Shown one piece after another: positions 54,579 through 63,510 of a stretch of DNA of 64,000 nt (position 1 is its first letter; every line of letters begins with the position of its first letter). The translations under genes and the position numbers were made by a program. The notes beneath the pieces were generated by a model, which searched no databases, was not told the DNA's origin, and saw nothing but the letters and a program-made list of their open reading frames with translations. Location of the stretch: positions 310,001 through 374,000 of the forward strand of contig NC_009367.1 of the NCBI RefSeq assembly GCF_000092065.1, read 5' to 3'. The stretch comes from Ostreococcus lucimarinus CCE9901 (Eukaryota; Chlorophyta; Mamiellophyceae; Mamiellales; Bathycoccaceae).

Positions 54579-55567
54579 GCGACGGGATCGTCGTTTAATA
54601 CGCCTAAAACGCCCTCGTACGCGGCGAACGTGATGGCCGAACTCGGTAACACGCGAACGACGTTGGGGGCGAAGCCCTTGTAGAAGCCGCGAACGCCCTC
54701 GCGAGCGAAGGTGCGCGAGACGGCTTCGCCGAAGCGCGCGTACGTCGGGGCGTCCGCGGGTCTACCGACGTCCGAGCGCTGTTGAATGCGCGCGCGCACG
54801 ACTTGAATTGGATAAGTCGCGGTCACGGCGATGAATTTCGACGCCAAGCCCAGGGCGCCAGCCTCGACCGGGGCGACGTCCGCCGCGCCCCCTCGCGCGC
54901 GTCTCGCTCTGCCGCTCGCCGCGATTTCCTTCAACCACTCGTACGCCGTCAACTGTATCGAACCGTGCGAGACGAGCCATATCGACGGCACGAGTCCCTT
55001 GTATAACCCTCTCAACCCTTCCTTTCGCGCGATCGTCGCCAACGCGTCGACGAATCCCGCGTATCGCTTTTCGCCGCTCTTCGCCGCTTCGCTCGCCGCG
55101 TCCCCTAATCCTCCTCCTCTCTGCAACTGCAACCGCGTCTTCACCACCCAAATCGGGTTCGTCAGCACCGTCGTCACCACCCCCGCCTCCGTGGCCGCCA
55201 TCATGTTCGCGCCCGCCGGCAGCGCCCCGTTTCGCTCTCGTCCGAGCGCGTCCGCGTACCGCGCCCGCGCGCCGTCGTACCACGCGAAATACGCCCCCCA
55301 GCTCACCGCGCTCCCGACGATCGCCGGCGCGGCGCCCGCGTAGATCCCGCGCGCGCCTTCCTCGGCGACGATCCGTCGCGCGCCTCGCCACGCGCCCGCG
55401 TACCGCGCGCGTCGCGCGTCCGGGTCGTCCTGCACCTGCAGCCGCGTCTTCACGACGTCGAGCGGGTGCAGCGCGAGCGTGCTCGACGCGCCGCCCGCGA
55501 CGCCGGCGACGAACGCGCGCCAATCGCTCGCGCGCGCGTCGCGCGCGTCGGCGCGCGCGCGCGCCAT
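54575..55567 (-). CDS. Mitochondrial carrier family protein (NAD+/folate-type)
   Basis: The protein is 330 residues from the first ATG (55567). Three carrier repeats are complete, each with Px[D/E]xx[K/R]xR: PLDVVKTRLQ near 35, PIWVVKTRLQ near 140 and PIQVVRARIQ near 260. Each is followed by the GxxxxYxGxxP element (RGIYAGAAP, RGLYKGLVP, RGFYKGFAP). The signature helix WGAYFAWYDGAR (family WGxYFxxYxxxK) points to the SLC25A32/NDT group that carries NAD+, folate, FAD or pyrimidine nucleotides. PIW in the second repeat, with Trp after Ile, is typical of this branch. The gene is divergent from EFL. Confidence 0.9.
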   Translation of the reverse strand: MARARADARDARASDWRAFVAGVAGGASSTLALHPLDVVKTRLQVQDDPDARRARYAGAWRGARRIVAEEGARGIYAGAAPAIVGSAVSWGAYFAWYDGARARYADALGRERNGALPAGANMMAATEAGVVTTVLTNPIWVVKTRLQLQRGGGLGDAASEAAKSGEKRYAGFVDALATIARKEGLRGLYKGLVPSIWLVSHGSIQLTAYEWLKEIAASGRARRARGGAADVAPVEAGALGLASKFIAVTATYPIQVVRARIQQRSDVGRPADAPTYARFGEAVSRTFAREGVRGFYKGFAPNVVRVLPSSAITFAAYEGVLGVLNDDPVA

Positions 55568-55624
55568 GCTGCGGCGTCCGCCGCGCGGGCCGTCGAGGCT
55601 GGGCGGCGTTCTGCTGATACTCAC

Positions 55625-55640
55625 ACTGTTTACCCATACG
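55625..55640 (-). promoter_or_regulatory. Copy of the repeated motif CGTATGGGTAAACAGT
   Basis: A perfect copy of the 16-bp core on the minus strand, in the same orientation as the mitochondrial carrier gene and 57 bp before its ATG. Confidence 0.5.
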
Positions 55641-56136
55641 AAGACACATACTCTTGAGTCATGAACCGTCGACGAAACGCACGCGTCGACGCATCCTCGC
55701 GAAGACCCCAGGACGGCGGCGGCGCCATTCTTCGACGGTCAAAGGTGCGCCCGCGCGCGGCGAACGACGCGCGCGCGACGGCGATCGACGGACGCGGCGG
55801 TGGGAAATATTCGCGCGCGTCGCGGCGCGCGCGCGAGGGCGCGCGACGACGCGAGGGCGAGGCGATGCGGGCGCCGCGCGATCGATCGCGGACGACGATC
55901 GATCGCGGACGGCGCGCGGACGACGATCGGACGCGGTGACGCCGCGATGCGACGCGCGAGGCGTCGGTCGCGGATGGAAACGATCGGGAGGAATACGCGC
56001 GCGATGGATCGGGCGGCGCGGGACGCGCGCGAGGGTCGCGAGCGAGGGGGGGGGGCGAGGTTGACGATCGCGATCCGATGGCGGCGCGATGGCGGGAGGT
56101 TTGGACGCGGGACGAGGCGAGACGAGAGGAAGGGGG

Positions 56137-56165
56137 ACTGACGATGCGCGCGTGGCTCGAAACAG
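56137..56165 (+). other. Probable 3' end of a 5'-UTR intron of EFL
   Basis: ACTGAC at 56137-56142 followed 22 bp later by CAG (acceptor AG at 56164-56165) has the same layout as the coding introns of this window. The EFL ATG follows after 16 bp. The donor could be AAAG/GTGCGC at 55745, but several GT sites are possible. Confidence 0.5.
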
Positions 56166-56181
56166 TTGAAATAAACGCACA

Positions 56182-57585
56182 ATGTCTGAAGGCAAGGAAC
56201 ATCTTTCCATCGTGATCTGCGGTCACGTCGATTCCGGTAAGTCGACGACGACCGGTCGCTTGTTATTCGAGCTCGGGGGTATCCCGGAGCGCGAACTCGA
56301 AAAGCTTCGCGCCGAAGCCGATGCGCTCGGTAAGTCTTCTTTCGCGTTCGCGTTCTACATGGATCGCCAAAAGGAAGAGCGTGAGCGTGGTGTGACGATT
56401 TCTTGCACGACCAAGGAATTCTTCACGGACAAGTGGCACTACACCATCATCGACGCCCCGGGTCACCGCGATTTCATCAAGAACATGATTTCCGGCGCGG
56501 CGCAAGCCGATGTGGCGCTTCTCATGGTGCCGGCGGACGGTAACTTCACGGTCGCCATCCAAAAGGGTAACCACAAGGCTGGTGAAGTCCAAGGCCAAAC
56601 GCGCCAGCACGCGCGTCTTCTCAACTTGCTCGGCGTCAAGCAGCTCATTTGCGGCATCAACAAGATGGATTGCGACATGGCTGGCTACAAGCAAGAGCGT
56701 TACGAAGAAATTCGCAACGAAATGAAGAACATGTTGATCAAGGTCGGCTGGAAGAAGGATTACGTCGAGAAGAGCGTCCCGGTCCTCCCGATCTCTGGCT
56801 GGAACGGCGACAACTTGTTGTCCAAGTCCGCGAAGATGCCGTGGTGGAACGGCGTCGACGTCGAAGACTACATGGGCGGCGGCAAGAAGTTCCACATCGA
56901 CTGCCTCCTCAACGTCCTCAACGACATGGTCGACAAGCCGGACCGCAACACGGAAGCCGCCATGCGCCTTCCGATTTCCGGTGTCTACAAGATCAAGGGT
57001 GTCGGTGATGTCCTCGCCGGTCGCGTCGAGCAAGGTCTCGTCAAGCCGGGTGAAGACGTCGTCTTCCTCCCGACCCACACCTCCTCCAACCCGTGCGGTG
57101 GTAAGGTGTTCACCGTCGAAATGCACCACAAGCGCGTCGAAGCCGCCGCGCCGGGTGACAACGTCGGTATGAACATCAAGGGTCTCGACAAGCTCAACAT
57201 GCCGCGCACCGGTGACGTGATGATCTACAAGAAGGACACCTCCCTCGCCCCGTGCAAGGAGTTCACCGCGCAAATCCAAACCTTGGACATTCCGGGTGAA
57301 CTCAAGGCGGGCTACAGCCCCATCGGTTTCGTCCGATGCGGCCGCTCCGCGTGCAAGTTGACCGCGCTCAACTTCAAGGTTGGCAAGGAAACCGGCGGTA
57401 AGAAGCTCGAGTCCCCGATGTCGTTGAAGTCCAACGAAGTCGCCGAGTGCGTCTTCGAGCCGGTCCACCCGCTCGTCGTCGACTCCTTCAAGAAGTGCGA
57501 AGGTCTTTCCCGCATCGCTTTCTTGGACGGTAACACCGCCGTCATGTTGGGTAAGATCACCAAGGTTGAGTACAAGGCCATCTAA
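56182..57585 (+). CDS. EFL: EFL (elongation factor-like) translation GTPase
   Basis: The protein is 467 residues. G motifs are complete: GHVDSGKST, DAPGHRDF and NKMD. The sequence departs from EF-1alpha in ways that mark EFL: RLLFELGGIPERELEKLR, FAFAFYMDRQKEERERG, VPADGNFTVAIQKGNHKAGEV (an insertion before GQTRQHARLL) and GWNGDNLLSKS. EFL replaces EF-1alpha in several algae including prasinophytes, delivering aminoacyl-tRNA to cytosolic ribosomes. Codon use is far more biased than in neighbours (GGT, AAG, CTC, GTC, ATC almost exclusively), as expected for a very highly expressed gene. Confidence 0.96.
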   Translation: MSEGKEHLSIVICGHVDSGKSTTTGRLLFELGGIPERELEKLRAEADALGKSSFAFAFYMDRQKEERERGVTISCTTKEFFTDKWHYTIIDAPGHRDFIKNMISGAAQADVALLMVPADGNFTVAIQKGNHKAGEVQGQTRQHARLLNLLGVKQLICGINKMDCDMAGYKQERYEEIRNEMKNMLIKVGWKKDYVEKSVPVLPISGWNGDNLLSKSAKMPWWNGVDVEDYMGGGKKFHIDCLLNVLNDMVDKPDRNTEAAMRLPISGVYKIKGVGDVLAGRVEQGLVKPGEDVVFLPTHTSSNPCGGKVFTVEMHHKRVEAAAPGDNVGMNIKGLDKLNMPRTGDVMIYKKDTSLAPCKEFTAQIQTLDIPGELKAGYSPIGFVRCGRSACKLTALNFKVGKETGGKKLESPMSLKSNEVAECVFEPVHPLVVDSFKKCEGLSRIAFLDGNTAVMLGKITKVEYKAI

Positions 57586-57685
57586 AGCCTTTGCTTCTTG
57601 ATCTTAGCGGTATAGAGTCCCAGTGAGAAAATACGTCGTACCATACTTTTGTGTTCAACGAACGAATGTGATCCTAAAATAAAGT

Positions 57686-57690
57686 TGTAA
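57686..57690 (+). terminator. TGTAA polyadenylation signal
   Basis: TGTAA lies about 100 bp after the EFL stop codon, next to an AATAAAG string at 57679. Confidence 0.5.
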
Positions 57691-57766
57691 CGAGAGACGC
57701 ATTCAAATTTTCGCCGAAAACAACCTCGAATTCAACATCAAATTAAAACACGTAAATCTACGCCGC

Positions 57767-59880
57767 CTACTTGGAAATCTTTGCACACGCGCGTTCGAGC
57801 CACGTTTTAGTCTCCCCCGACACTCGCGGGGAAATTTGTTGCCAAACTTTTTCGTGATACGCGTTCACCCACGCGATTTCTTTTTCACTCATAATGCTCA
57901 AGTCCATGAGTTTCGTTTGAATCGGGATCAACGTCAAGACGTCAAAGCATAAAAATCCAGTGTCTCCGAAGTTGTGCGCAGTCTTCGCCTCCTTCACTTG
58001 CAGAAGCGTCTCGATGCGGATACCGAACGCACCGTCTTCGTAATACCCCGGCTCGTTGCTCAAGATCATTCCTGGCATAAGGGGCGTCATGTTTCCAAAA
58101 CGCGGAGAGATTCCTTGCGGACCTTCGTGCACGTTGAGCGCCGCGCCGACGCCGTGGCCGGTGCCGTGACGGTAATCCAAGCCGTTGGCCCACAGGTGCG
58201 ATCGCGCAAAGGCGTCGAGAACGAAACCTTTCGTGCCGACAGGGAAAACCATTTGGTCGAGTGCGATGTGACCTTGGAGCACGCGCGTGTAGCACTCCTT
58301 TTGATGAGCGGTGGGCGTTCCGAAGTGCACCGTTCGAGTGACATCCGTCGTGCCACACGCGTACTGGCCGCCGCTGTCGCAGAGTAATAAGCTGTCCTTA
58401 CCGATAGCCCTCGCGCTCTTTTTCGAAGCACGGTAGTGCACCACGGCGCCATGAGGACCTTCACCCGCGATCGTCGGGAACGATTCTTCGAAGAAACCGT
58501 TTTGCTTGGCTCGGCACGCCAAGACCCTCTCGCCAGCTTCGTACTCGTCAATGGCGCGCCCCTCGGCGACGTCTCGCTCGATCGCGCACCAGAATTCAGC
58601 CATCGCAGCGCCATCCATGAGGTGGGCTTCGACCATACCGGCCATCTCGGCCTCATTCTTCACCGCCTTTGCGATCGGGACCGGACACGTGCCCTCCTTG
58701 ATGGCGGACGGCGCGCTCTCCGTCTTCACCTTTTTCGCATCCTTGGGCGCTTCGGCGGCTCCGGCTTCAGCCTGTTCGAGCATGGCGATGGAGACCTTAT
58801 CGACGTCCATCCAGAGTCGCTCACCGCGCTGTGCCGCGGCATACACGTCTTTGGCCATGTCTTCGTACGGCTTGATCGTCACGTTTGCCTCGGCGAGATG
58901 CGCCACGACTTCAGGCGTCGCCTTGTCCGTGTCGACGTAAAACGAAGCGTCGTTTTCACCCACCAAGACGTAAGACAACGTCACCGGATTACACGGTGCA
59001 TCACCGCCTCGAACATTGCATAGCCACATGACGTCATCCAACGAGCTCACGACGAGCTTCTGCGCGTCGTTTTCCTTCATTTTTTCTCGAAGGTTTTCCA
59101 ATTTTTCCGCCACGCTCTTCCCCGCGTACTCCATCGGGTGCACTCTGAGCGGCGTCTTCGGGAACGGTGGACGATCGCTCCAAACCAAATCTACCAAGTT
59201 CTCTTCGACGCTCATCAACTCGATCCCGCACGCGCTCAACGCTTCTCTCAAACCTCGCGCCTCGCTCACCGAGTGCACGTTTGGATCGATGCCCACCTTG
59301 GCTCCGGTAAACGCCAGTCCCGCCTCCTCCGCGCACAACCACTTCTTCACGTCCGGCACATCCTTCACCCCACTTCGCATCAGAGTCCAGTCCTCGCTCA
59401 GCTCGTCTTCAGCCTGCACGAAATACCGTCCATCCGTCCACAACAACGCCGCCGCGTCCGTCACCACCACCGTCCCCGCCGACCCCGTAAAATCGCTCAA
59501 CCATCGTCGTCGCTCGAAGCACGCCGCCACGTACTCACTGCGTTCCCCACAAAAACACGCCCTCGCCCGTTCGTCAGTCTTTCCCGTCGCGCGCGTCGTC
59601 GTTCCTCGTTTCGTTCGTTCGCCTTCGCTTCGCCGACGCGCCTAAAGTGCGGATCCTGCGACGGCACGACGACCGCTCGCACCCCTCGCTTCGCCATCGC
59701 CTCTCGCACCGCCGCGAGCTTCGACGCGTTCGAGCGTTCGCCCGTCGTCATGCTCGCTCGCTCGGCGATCGCGGCGTCGCGCGCGCGGGTCGTCGTTTTG
59801 AGTTTTCGAGCGGCGAGGCGACGCGATGACGTCGGCGTTCTCGCGGCGACGCGCGCGGCGACGAGACGCGCGGCGCGCAT
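57767..59880 (-). CDS. APP1: Xaa-Pro aminopeptidase (M24B, APP1 type), two exons
   Basis: Proposed CDS is complement(join(57767..59537,59642..59880)), 669 residues. The 104-bp intron has ACTGAC at 59573-59578. Joined this way the protein reads VPSQDPHF then SEYVAACFERRRWLSDFTG, exactly the family pattern (VPSQDAHQSE), but the donor is GC (AG/GCGCGT). A GT-AG version shifted by 4 bp (exons meeting at 59638 and 59533) gives RR in place of SE. The enzyme removes the N-terminal residue before proline. Metal ligands are intact: LLCDSGGQYACGTTDVTRT, GTGHGVGAALNVHEGP, NEPGYYEDGAFGIRIE. A start at 59880 gives an organelle-type presequence; ATG 59751 gives a cytosolic form. Confidence 0.92.
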
Positions 59881-60103
59881 GCACGATTCGAACGCGCGCG
59901 TCGGTCGCGTCGGTCGCGTCGGTCCGTCCGTCGAGCCGGTGGCGCGCGCGGGAGTGACGACCGAGGCGCGCGCGGTCGACGCGCGTCGGTTGAATCGAAC
60001 GGCTGGTTGGTTCACGATTTCAAGCTTTACGACCGGGCGACGCGCCGCGAGACGATTCGGAACGCCGACGCCGTTCGAGGGCGACGACGACGACGCGGAC
60101 CGA

Positions 60104-62402
60104 CTAACAGCGCTCGAAAATTTTGTACAACTGCTCGAGGCACGCGATCTGAATGACGGTGCCGTCGTCGGCGAAACGACGAGGCGGGGCGAGACGGCGC
60201 TTCATCGCGGGAAAGACGCAGAGGCGAGCGACGCGACGAGCGTCGGACTCGGCGTCGCCTTCTTCGGCTTTCGGATCGTGGAAAGAGCAGTCCATGGCGA
60301 AAAATGCGCCGATGACTCGAGCGCAGGTTTCGAAGCACTCTTTTTCACTCGTCCAATCGACGTCTTCGGCGAGGGCGAGGACGAACTCGGGAAGTTTGCC
60401 GATTTCCGGCGCGTACCCGGGAAGCATCGACGGCACTCCGGTGATCTGACGCCGTTCCTTGTCGATGACGACGCCGAGATACTCCTTGAGCATGTCCGCC
60501 TTTTCGACGAGCATCTCTGCGATTTTCTCTGCGACTTCCTCCTTGGAGCCATCGCTCGCGTCCCACTCTTCGTCGTCGACGAATTTATCCTCCAGCGCGC
60601 ACAGCGCGAGTTCGGCCAAAGACGCGGGATCTTGCAGCGATTGGTACCCAAAGTTGGCGAAGTTCTTCAAAGCCATTTGATGGAACATTTCCTCGGTGAG
60701 CTTTACGGCGTCCACCATGAAGAGCTTGGTTTGGTGCTGAAGTAACCACACGCCTTTGCGCGCGTCCACGGCGCCGACGAGTGTGTGATTTTTAATCACG
60801 TCGCCGAGCTCCTTGTGCGCGCGATTGGCGATTTCGGTGTTAAGCTGGCGAATAGACGTCAACTCGCACACGTACGTGTCTTCGGGTTCCGTGCGCTGTC
60901 CTCGACGCTCTCTCACCGCGCGTCGAACCTCTTCTATTTTCTCGTGTTCGCGTCCCTCGGAATTCATCGCTCGCTGCAAGTACGCGTCCAAACTCCCCGC
61001 TGCTAAATTCGCATCCGTGCGAACGAGCTTGTGATCACCACCCGCGCGTTCGCGCTGTGTCCGCATCGTCTTCGCCTGCGACGCCGGCGGTTCGTCCGCT
61101 TTTTCGCTATTTTCCTTGTCGCCGCTTCGCTCGGCGTCGTTTTCGTCATCCTTCTTTGCCAGTTTCTCCGCGCCAGGAAGCAGTGTTTGCACGGTGAATG
61201 TTCGCGACGAATTCGTCGCGAGAAGAATCTTCTCTAGTTTGGACTGAATCAACTCCACAATGGCTTCTTGGTGCAGAAAGTGCACCTCCTGTTTCGTGGG
61301 ATGCACGTTGACGTCGACGTCTTCAAACGGCAGGCGGAGGTGCATGAATACAAACGGCTTCTCAGCCTTGGGGAGTATCGCCGCGTACACCGACTCACAC
61401 GCGCGCTTGAGCGGCGCGCACTCCACTAAACGCGAATTGATGAACAAAATGAACGTCGTCTTCTTTGAATGATAATTCCCACCGCTCACTAAACCGTCCA
61501 CTTGCAGCTTGAAATCAAACTTTTTCTTGGACAGCTCGCTGTCGAAGTCGAGCTTCTTCAAATCTCTCGCCACCGTGGGACCGTAAATCGCCTGCAACCG
61601 CTCGACGCGCGATTGCGCCACGGGAGTGTGCAACGTCGCTCGCGACTCACCGTGCTTCCGACACGTGAACGCCACATCCGTTCGCAACGCCGCGTACCTC
61701 TGCAACACCTCGAGCACTTTCGAGTACTCCTCTGACGCGCTCTTCAACGCCTTCCTTCGAGTCACGACGTTATAAAACAAGTTCTCCACGCTAATCGTAG
61801 TTCCTAACACCCCCGCGATCGGTTTCGCCCCCTCCGCATCCATCTTCCCATCCGTATACGTCGCTCGAGTCGCGTGCGTCGCCCCCGCCGCCATCGTCGT
61901 CGCCGACACGTGCGCCACGTAGCTCATGCTCGCCAGCGCCTCTCCTCGAAACCCAAAGCTCTCGCATCGCGCTAAATCCTCAAACTTTTCAATCTTACTC
62001 GTCGCGTGTCGCTCGCACAGCAGCGGCAAGTCCTCTATTCGCACTCCGTGTCCGTCGTCTTGCACTCGCAACAGTTTATTCCCGCCCTCCCTCGTCGTCA
62101 CCGCGATCGACTTCGCGCCCGCGTCCAACGAGTTCTCCACCAGCTCTTTCAGCGCGTTCGACGGTCGATGGATCACCTGCGCGCGCGTTCGGTCGTCGCG
62201 TCGTCTCGCGTCGTCAGTCGCGCGTTCGCGTCGTCCGTCGTCGAGCTGACGTTCAAACATTCAATCTCTCATCGCGCGCGCCGTCGCGCGCCGGCCCTCG
62301 ACGCACCTCTCCCGCGGCGACGCGATTGACGACGTCGCTCGGCAGGCGCCCGATGGCGCGCGGCGTCGACGCGCCGTCGCGCGCGCCGTCACCGCGCGTC
62401 AT
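60104..62402 (-). CDS. MLH1: MLH1 DNA mismatch repair protein, two exons
   Basis: The CDS is complement(join(60104..62176,62307..62402)), 722 residues. Exon 1 ends IGRLPSDVVNRVAAGE and exon 2 begins VIHRPSNALKELVENS, restoring the family N-terminus. The 130-bp phase-0 intron has a GTGCGT donor, CAG acceptor and ACTGAC at 62213-62218. GHKL ATPase motifs are ELVENSLDAGA, DDGHGV and GFRGEALASM. The C-terminal domain ends in FERC, the strictly conserved MLH1 terminus that completes the PMS1/2 endonuclease site. MLH1 works with PMS1 after MutS homologues find a mismatch. The middle linker (about 355-450) is acidic and disordered. Confidence 0.97.
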
Positions 62403-62476
62403 GACGAATCCTTTCGCCGCACACCGCGTCGCGCTCTGCCGCGCGCGCGCCGTCGGGCGCGCCCGCGCGTCGACGC

Positions 62477-63454
62477 ATGCGCGCCGCCGCCCGCGCGCGC
62501 TCGCCCGCGCGCTCGAGCGCGCCCGCGCGCGCCGTCGCGCGCCGTCGACCGGCGCCGATTCGCCGCCGCCGCGCCGCGCGCGCCGACGCGACCGCGACGC
62601 GCTCGAGCGCCGACGACCGCGACGCGCTCGACGCGTTCGCGCGCGCGACGCCGCGCGCGACGCGCGCGTTCGAGCTCCTGCGCGAAAGCCGACGCGCGAT
62701 CGACGCGGAGGCGATGACGGCGATGTGCTACGTCGGCGCGATTCGGCGTCGGCGCGCGACGCGCGGCGAGACGGCGTGCGTCGCGAAGATTTGTGAACGG
62801 TGGAGCGCGCGCGTCGGCGGGCGACTGGGACGCGTGCGAGCGTCGCTGGAGGCGGAGGATGGGTCGGCGGCGGCGCGAGCGGTGGCGAGGGAGGTGGGAA
62901 AGTGCGAGGCGGAGGCGACGGCGCTCGCGCGGCGATTCGCGCACGAGGCGATCGAGGCGACGGAGGCGTTCGAGACGCGCGAGGCGGCGGACGACGCGAC
63001 GACGTCCGAGGCGCGCGGTGACGGTGACGGTGACGGTGACGGTGACGGCGTGAATGGGATACCGGAGAAGTGGCGCATGGCGTGCGGGAACGTGAACGGA
63101 TACTTGGAGTACGCGGGGGCGACGTTGACGTTTGAGGAGTGGGCGCGGGTGCGCGAGGCGTTCGACGCCGTCGTGACGGAGGTGGACGGGGACGACGCGA
63201 GCGCGCGGTACGTGCGCGACGATGGGAATTGGAACGCGATGAAGGCGATGATGGATGATTCCGTCGTGCGACCGAGAAGGCTGTCGCAGGTGGAGAATAA
63301 CGCGCGGTACGCGAACGCCAAAGCCGAGCTCGACGAGGCGAAAAAGGCGTGGAAGGAGGCGAACGAAATTTACAAGGACGCGCGAAGGAGAATTAAGCAG
63401 GCCAGGCACGAGGTGCACAAAACGCGCAAGGCGGTGAGAATAGAGTACAGATGA
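62477..63454 (+). CDS. Hypothetical protein, probably organelle-targeted
   Basis: The protein is 325 residues. The N-terminus (MRAAARARSPARSSAPARAVARRRPAPI) is a strong transit-peptide candidate. The body is helical. VGKCEAEATALARRFAHEAI and TREAADDA precede a (Gly-Asp)5 stretch encoded by a perfect GGTGAC repeat. Then comes a more globular-looking part (IPEKWRMACGNVNGYLEYAG, LTFEEWARVREAFDAVV) and a basic C-terminal coiled coil (AKKAWKEANEIYKDARRRIKQ). I recognise no family. It is head-to-head with MLH1, 74 bp between start codons. Confidence 0.6.
   Translation: MRAAARARSPARSSAPARAVARRRPAPIRRRRAARADATATRSSADDRDALDAFARATPRATRAFELLRESRRAIDAEAMTAMCYVGAIRRRRATRGETACVAKICERWSARVGGRLGRVRASLEAEDGSAAARAVAREVGKCEAEATALARRFAHEAIEATEAFETREAADDATTSEARGDGDGDGDGDGVNGIPEKWRMACGNVNGYLEYAGATLTFEEWARVREAFDAVVTEVDGDDASARYVRDDGNWNAMKAMMDDSVVRPRRLSQVENNARYANAKAELDEAKKAWKEANEIYKDARRRIKQARHEVHKTRKAVRIEYR
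63017..63046. repeat. (GGTGAC)5 in-frame microsatellite
   Basis: Five perfect hexamer units encode (Gly-Asp)5 inside the hypothetical gene at 62477. In-frame length changes would only add or remove Gly-Asp pairs. Confidence 0.9.
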
Positions 63455-63510
63455 TGACGATGACAATCCGCGGTACGAGTAGTAGTTTTGTAAGGTGACG
63501 CGTACGACAT

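Larger units (their letters stand above)
55568..56181. other. Divergent region, mitochondrial carrier / EFL
   Basis: The longest non-coding stretch in the window, 614 bp. It has one copy of the 16-bp motif next to the carrier gene, then very GC-rich DNA of CGCG and CGATCG repeats, and a purine-rich stretch (56030-56135). The last 50 bp look like the 3' end of a 5'-UTR intron. Many overlapping ORFs on both strands are Arg-rich chance frames. Confidence 0.55.

Noticed and set aside
56182-57585. Canonical EF-1alpha
   Set aside because: G motifs match, but the insertions and signature segments are those of EFL.
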